From positions 38,021 through 102,020 of the forward strand of contig CAJNOL010000085.1 in NCBI GenBank assembly GCA_905250125.1: DNA of 64,000 nucleotides, in the 5' to 3' direction. The notes beneath the pieces were generated by a model. The model saw nothing but the letters and a program-made list of their open reading frames with translations. It was not told the origin of the DNA and searched no databases. Source of the DNA: Rotaria sordida. Taxonomy: Eukaryota > Rotifera > Eurotatoria > Philodinida > Philodinidae. Positions 59,597 to 64,000 of the stretch are shown in pieces. Position 1 is the stretch's first letter; every line of letters begins with the position of its first letter. The position numbers were made by a program, and so were the translations under genes.

Positions 59597-62595
59597 ATGT
59601 TATTGTTTTATCTAATTTTTTTCTTATTCTCGAATCGAATTCATGCAAGAAATGCTAGTATGGAATATATACCAAAAATTGAAGATATATATCCATTACT
59701 TAATAATGATCAAATCGAAATAATTGCTGCTCAATTTCATCAAAATCTTAATTGGGAATATGGAAATATGCCTATGCCATTAACTGAAGCTGAAGAAACA
59801 ACACCAAATCAACCTATTTCTCGTGAATCACAAATAAGACCAGGAATATATAAAGCTGGTCATAATTATCGTCCTGGAGAAATGCATCCATATCGTATTG
59901 AACAATATGGTGTTCATTCTCAATCGAAACATCATATATTTTTCATTCGACATGGTAAATTGAAATAAATAAATAATTAATAATAATAGACATTAAAAAA
60001 AGAATAATAGTTTTTGTTATTTGTTAAATTCTTTAGGATTATATTTTTATACAGAAGATGAACCAAATTCACATTTACTTCGTTATGGAAAATATCAAGC
60101 ACGTATGGCAGGTCATAAAATAAATCAAACAATATATGGATTAATAGAAAAATTAGGTCCATTAACACGACCAATTAAATTAGTATCAAGTACACAAACA
60201 CGTGCATTTGAAACTCTATACAATATTCGTTTACAACTTAGTAATAATTTTGAATTTGAAACAGAACTTATTCAAGATTCTGGTCTTAGTGAATGCGTGT
60301 ATAATTATATTTTTAAAAAATTAATTTATTTAGAAAAAAAAAAACTATATCATTTTTTTTGTTTTCTTAGTGACGCAACTAAACAACGTAATCGTTGGCT
60401 TTATTTTGTTCGTGAATATTTACAACCAATTAAATCACAACAACCTGAACATATAATAACAATTATAGCTAGTCATGGAAATATTTTAACAGCTTTTGAT
60501 CATATTATTAAAAATTTTATTCATAAAAAAAGACCTCCGTCAGGATTTCCAACGTTTCCTCTTCCATCAGGAACTGGATTAGCACATGGCGATACATTAC
60601 ATTATACTTCTATTGGAGTTGAACCACTTCAATTACAACAGATTATTCGTATGAATAATATTCCAATAACTGTCAATCATGCACACTTAAGAAAAGATTT
60701 TTATTATGAATGGGCTAATTTCCATAAATGTAGAGTAAGTAAAAAGAAAAAATATCAATGATTTATTGAAATTTAAAAAATCATTTTGTAATTAAATTCT
60801 ACTCAAAAAAAATTGGTCTTGGGCTAGTTACATTCCAATCGTATGAAATTTTCAGCCCTATAACATTATGACAATTTCGAGCGTATCTAATAAACAAAAG
60901 TCAAAAATAGCTCGTATGGTAATCCAAAATCTTCTGTGAGCTTTCATTGATGGAAAAACTGCAGTTTCACATGCTCTTTCAAACAAAAAAGCAATTAAAT
61001 GTATGTAATCAAGGCTTGCAGAGAAATCTGGGATGAAGCATAAATAAAGAAAATGAAAAGTGAAAAAGAGTGTTCGCTTTTTCTAAAAAAAAAAGCTACA
61101 TATTTTTCAAGCAGAAGGTAATGGAAATCATCAAAAAACGGATTGCCAAATAGTTGTTTTGTGGAAGACTAGATTTCGAATTATCTTCCTATGTATTTAT
61201 TAGAGATATACAGGCTAAGCTTTTGTCATATCCTATAACATATCTATCGAATTCAGAGTTTTCGATATTCTTTAGATATTCAAGAAGCTAAAAATTCCAC
61301 AGAAAGCTCTTTGATCCTCTGATCCTTCCCACAATAGACGATCTGCCAGTAGGCCGTCCTTCTTTCGGGACTTGCCCAAATCTTATTTGCCTTACAACCA
61401 AATTGTCTGCTTATTTTTATTTCATTTTCTGTCAAAGAAAGGCAAATAATGTTTCAAGGTTCGACTCCTACAGTGATAAGTAGTATCACGGTAGACATGT
61501 ACAGGATAAGCTTTTTTCCTACTCTGTACTCGGACTGAGAAAAATTTTCTAACCCTTACCCGACCGTATTCTGCTGAGAGGAGGAAACCCTTAAATCTCC
61601 AAGTCAGCAACAGCATTATTAAAAAAAAAGACTTAGACTATTTCGGAACGTTTTAATCATTATTATTATGTATGCTGTATCAGTGAGTTTATTAGAACTG
61701 AATAAATTCTAATATAGGAATTTTTCAAGAAATTATTTCTAAAAAGACATTCTTTTTTAAATGAAATAAAACTTTGTTTTTTTTTTCTTGTTTTTCTCAT
61801 TCCAAGTCATATCATGGTCGTTCAAATATGAGAAATTATATTCAAACAGCTCTTATAGACACTATATTTGCTAAAGATCATTTTCAAAATAAAATGAAAA
61901 ATTTTGAAAATATTGTTTATTTCGAAATGAAACATGAATATATTACACATATATTACCCATGTTAATGCATACTTGTCGTACTTATCTTTATCGTCTACC
62001 TTTAATTCAAGCAAATACAGATTTTGAATCATTTAATCGTTTGATGTCACCTATACCTATTCCAGCTACAGTAGAAGAACAAACTTCAACATTAAAAATA
62101 CCATTATATCAATTTAGTGCATATGGTATGCCATTTCGAGTCGATAATAGTATACAAAAATTTCGAAAAAGTTCAACAATAAATCGACAATATGTTTCAC
62201 CTGATGCTGTTCATCCAGAATCACGTATATTGTTATTTTTAATTCGACATGATAAGTAGATGTTGAATGACAGAGAAGAAAATATTTTCTTTTTTTTTTT
62301 CGTTTCAATATTCCACGTCTTAATGTTAACACAGGTGATGAAAAAACATCATATTTAACTCGTCTTGGTATTAATCAGATACGTGGTATTATGTCACAAA
62401 TACATAATACTATTTATTCATATCAACAAAGATTATCTGAACAAGGTCATATATTTCCTGTGAATATAGTAGCTGATCCAACAATTCAATCAGCTGAATC
62501 ATGTTTTCATGTACGAAGTCTTTTACTTAGTGTTAACTATACGGTGTCAGAACAAGTTACTGATCTTGGACTTCAATATAATTATTTTCAAAAAA
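59597..62595 (+). CDS. PGAM5-like histidine phosphatase, tandem two-domain protein (3' end not found)
   Basis: Histidine-phosphatase (phosphoglycerate-mutase-like) superfamily. Exons are 59597-59954, 60037-60298, 60371-60734, 61807-62251 and 62335-62595. The N-terminus MLLFYLIFFLFSNRIHA looks like a signal peptide or anchor. Domain 1 is complete: IFFIRHG with the catalytic histidine, SSTQTRAFET with the second arginine, and IIASHGN with the second histidine. Domain 2 repeats the layout (LLFLIRHG, then DEKTSYLTRLGINQIRG), but the second arginine region reads PTIQSAESCF and no second histidine is found before 64000. The RHG codon is split by an intron in both domains, indicating internal duplication. 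The exon 3 donor GTAAGT and in-phase acceptor at 61806 support one gene. Otherwise domain 1 ends at 60761 and domain 2 is a separate broken copy. Confidence 0.68.
60735..61806. other. Long intron (or spacer) between the two phosphatase domains
   Basis: About 1.07 kb without coding signal. The part at 61495-61565 resembles the hairpin-forming sequence at 47651-47735. If the two domains are separate genes, this is intergenic and the first gene ends at the stop at 60759-60761. Confidence 0.5.
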
Positions 62596-62732
62596 GTATG
62601 AATATTTTCTTATACAGTAATTGACAAAAGTCTATCCTCTTCCCATATCTCGAATACTATACATGCTGGAAGTCTGGAAATCTATGTGCACTTACTCCAT
62701 TAACGACGAAAGGTCTTCAAGAGATAAATTGC

Positions 62733-63298
62733 TTTTAAGCTGGTACTATGTTCAATTGATAGGTTCTAGTAAGTAGGTAAATATTATAGAATGATTCGAG
62801 CTGCTAGGCCTTTGTTATTGAGATTTCGAATGTTTAGTGGATTTTTTCTGTAGAGTCTTAGTTTTCAAGCGAAATCATACTTTTGAATTTGGATCTGAAA
62901 CTTTGCCCATATGAGAGTACCCATTAGAATAACTTTTAGAAAAAACTTCGGAATTTGTTAACCAAGTAACTCCGAGATATGAGTTTTTCAAAACATCCAT
63001 CCCTTTTTACAATAATCATGGTAAAAGACCTATATTTTAAAAAAACTCATATCTTGGAAAGATTTGGTGAAAAAATTCTAAAATTTTGTCTACAAGCCAG
63101 TCTAACCGGTGCCTTTCTGTAGACAAAATTTTAGATCAAAATTCGAAAGTATAATTTCGCGTGAAAACTGGGGTCCTACAGGACAAAATTCACTAAAAGT
63201 TCGGTATCTTGACAATAAAGACCTAGAAGCTCGCATCATTCGAGGATATTTACTTACTCACTAGATCTTATCAATTGAATATAATTCCAGCTTAAAAT
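62733..63298. mobile_element. Foldback element (family A), arms about 270 bp
   Basis: The outer ends pair: TTTTAAGCTGGTACTATG at 62733 with the complement ending CCAGCTTAAAA at 63297. TTCAATTGATAGGTTCTAGT pairs with ATTAGATCTTATCAATTGAA-type sequence. The inner arms pair: TTTTGAATTTGGATCTGAAA near 62880 with TTTTAGATCAAAATTCGAAA near 63127. The centre is near 63015. It lies immediately downstream of the last recognised phosphatase exon. Confidence 0.88.
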
Positions 63299-63441
63299 GG
63301 ATTTATCATTTGGAAACCTTGCCTCCCAAGATGTAGGTCTGAGACACGATCTTACCTCGGTTGTTTAAATGGAACGAGAATTAGTCATGTACTTGGTAAC
63401 AGGCAACGAGAAATTTAGTAGACAATCTTTTTTCAGGCTAA

Positions 63442-64000
63442 AAGCTTGAAGCGATCACTGCTGATTCTCAAAGACGATAAAACCGATCAAGTTGAAATTT
63501 TTACAGCAAAAATAAGGAGATACGTGTTTGAGAAAAAATTTTGACGTGAATTTTTGCTGAGAAACCCTAGTTTCCTCTAGAGTCACATCCGGGTTGCTTA
63601 CAACCTCCCATCTAACTTTGTTTAATCATGCTGGAATTTTTACCACTGATACTTGGAAGCATTTATTAAAGGTGCAATCGGTCGTTTTCATCTTTGACTT
63701 TCCTACTCGAATTTTACGTATTTATGTCATAAAACTTCGAAGAAGCTTAAAATTACTTCCGAGATATAGTCTTAGGTATCTCGAAAAAAGTACTCAGTTC
63801 AATCGAATAAAGTTCGATGGGGAAGGGGTCGTAAACAATCAGGGTGCGATCCTATAAAAACCACAACTTTCCAGAAATAAGCCGCAAAAATCTACTTCAA
63901 AATTTTTTTCTCAAACACCTGTCTCTTTACTTTTGGTGTAAAAATTTCAACTTGACCGGTCGTATCGTCTCCGAGAACCAGAAACGGTTAAAAAAGATGC
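63442..64000. repeat. Inverted repeat running off the right edge
   Basis: The left arm 63442-63580 and right arm 63868-64000 are complements centred near 63721. GATCAAGTTGAAATTTTTAC near 63486 pairs with GTAAAAATTTCAACTTGACC near 63938, and GTGTTTGAGAAAAAATTTTG pairs with AAATTTTTTTCTCAAACAC. An 87-codon frame in the loop (63594-63857) has no recognised family. The right terminus is outside the window. Confidence 0.78.

Overview
The window looks like a strongly AT-rich metazoan genome, roughly 70% A+T by eye, and most likely a bdelloid rotifer. Genes have many short AT-rich introns (about 50-90 bp) with GT..AG ends. There is a decayed ADP-ribosyltransferase-TPR gene of a type I associate with bdelloids, plus an intronless peptide GPCR and ordinary animal housekeeping genes. 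The genus (Rotaria- or Didymodactylos-like) is a guess. Exon boundaries were worked out by eye from splice sites, reading phase and protein homology. No search was run.

Layout. 1-5.2 kb: an SLC35E2-type nucleotide-sugar/triose-phosphate transporter (-) with a 4-kb intron full of inverted repeats. 7.2-8.9 kb: ART-TPR pseudogene (+). 8.9-21 kb: gene-poor stretch with a TA-flanked mariner-like MITE and three foldback elements. 21.1-25.3 kb: peptide GPCR, Disabled-type PTB adaptor with tandemly duplicated exons, and a remnant of an ACE (M2) peptidase, all +. 25.9-32.4 kb: tight minus-strand cluster of a DPY30/RIIa-motif protein, HINT, CRIPT, PPIL3 and SLC49A3 copy A. 32.5-34 kb: an intronless NMN adenylyltransferase fused to a protein kinase (+), divergent from SLC49A3-A across 83 bp. 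36.4-40.1 kb: DUSP23-like pseudophosphatase (-), a low-complexity inverted minisatellite block, and a secreted VWA protein with an in-frame stop (+). 41.3-48.9 kb: FBXO31, SLC49A3 copy B and LSM1 (-). 49.3-56.5 kb: raftlin-like protein (+), tail to tail with an alternative NADH dehydrogenase carrying EF-hand-like segments (-). 59.6 kb to at least 62.6 kb: a PGAM5-like histidine phosphatase with two domains (+).

Two themes stand out. First, the NMNAT-kinase fusion joins NAD synthesis to a kinase fold in one uninterrupted reading frame. Second, there is an unusual density of long imperfect inverted repeats (foldback elements, 0.3-1.7 kb). Ten or more lie in 64 kb, many inside introns, and at least four share a common core. 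Several genes also show broken or altered key positions: the VWA stop, the SLC49A3-A frame slip, the non-GT donor in the phosphatase gene, the lost PTP signature and the lost ACE glutamate. These are consistent with decaying or subfunctionalised copies, or with assembly errors.
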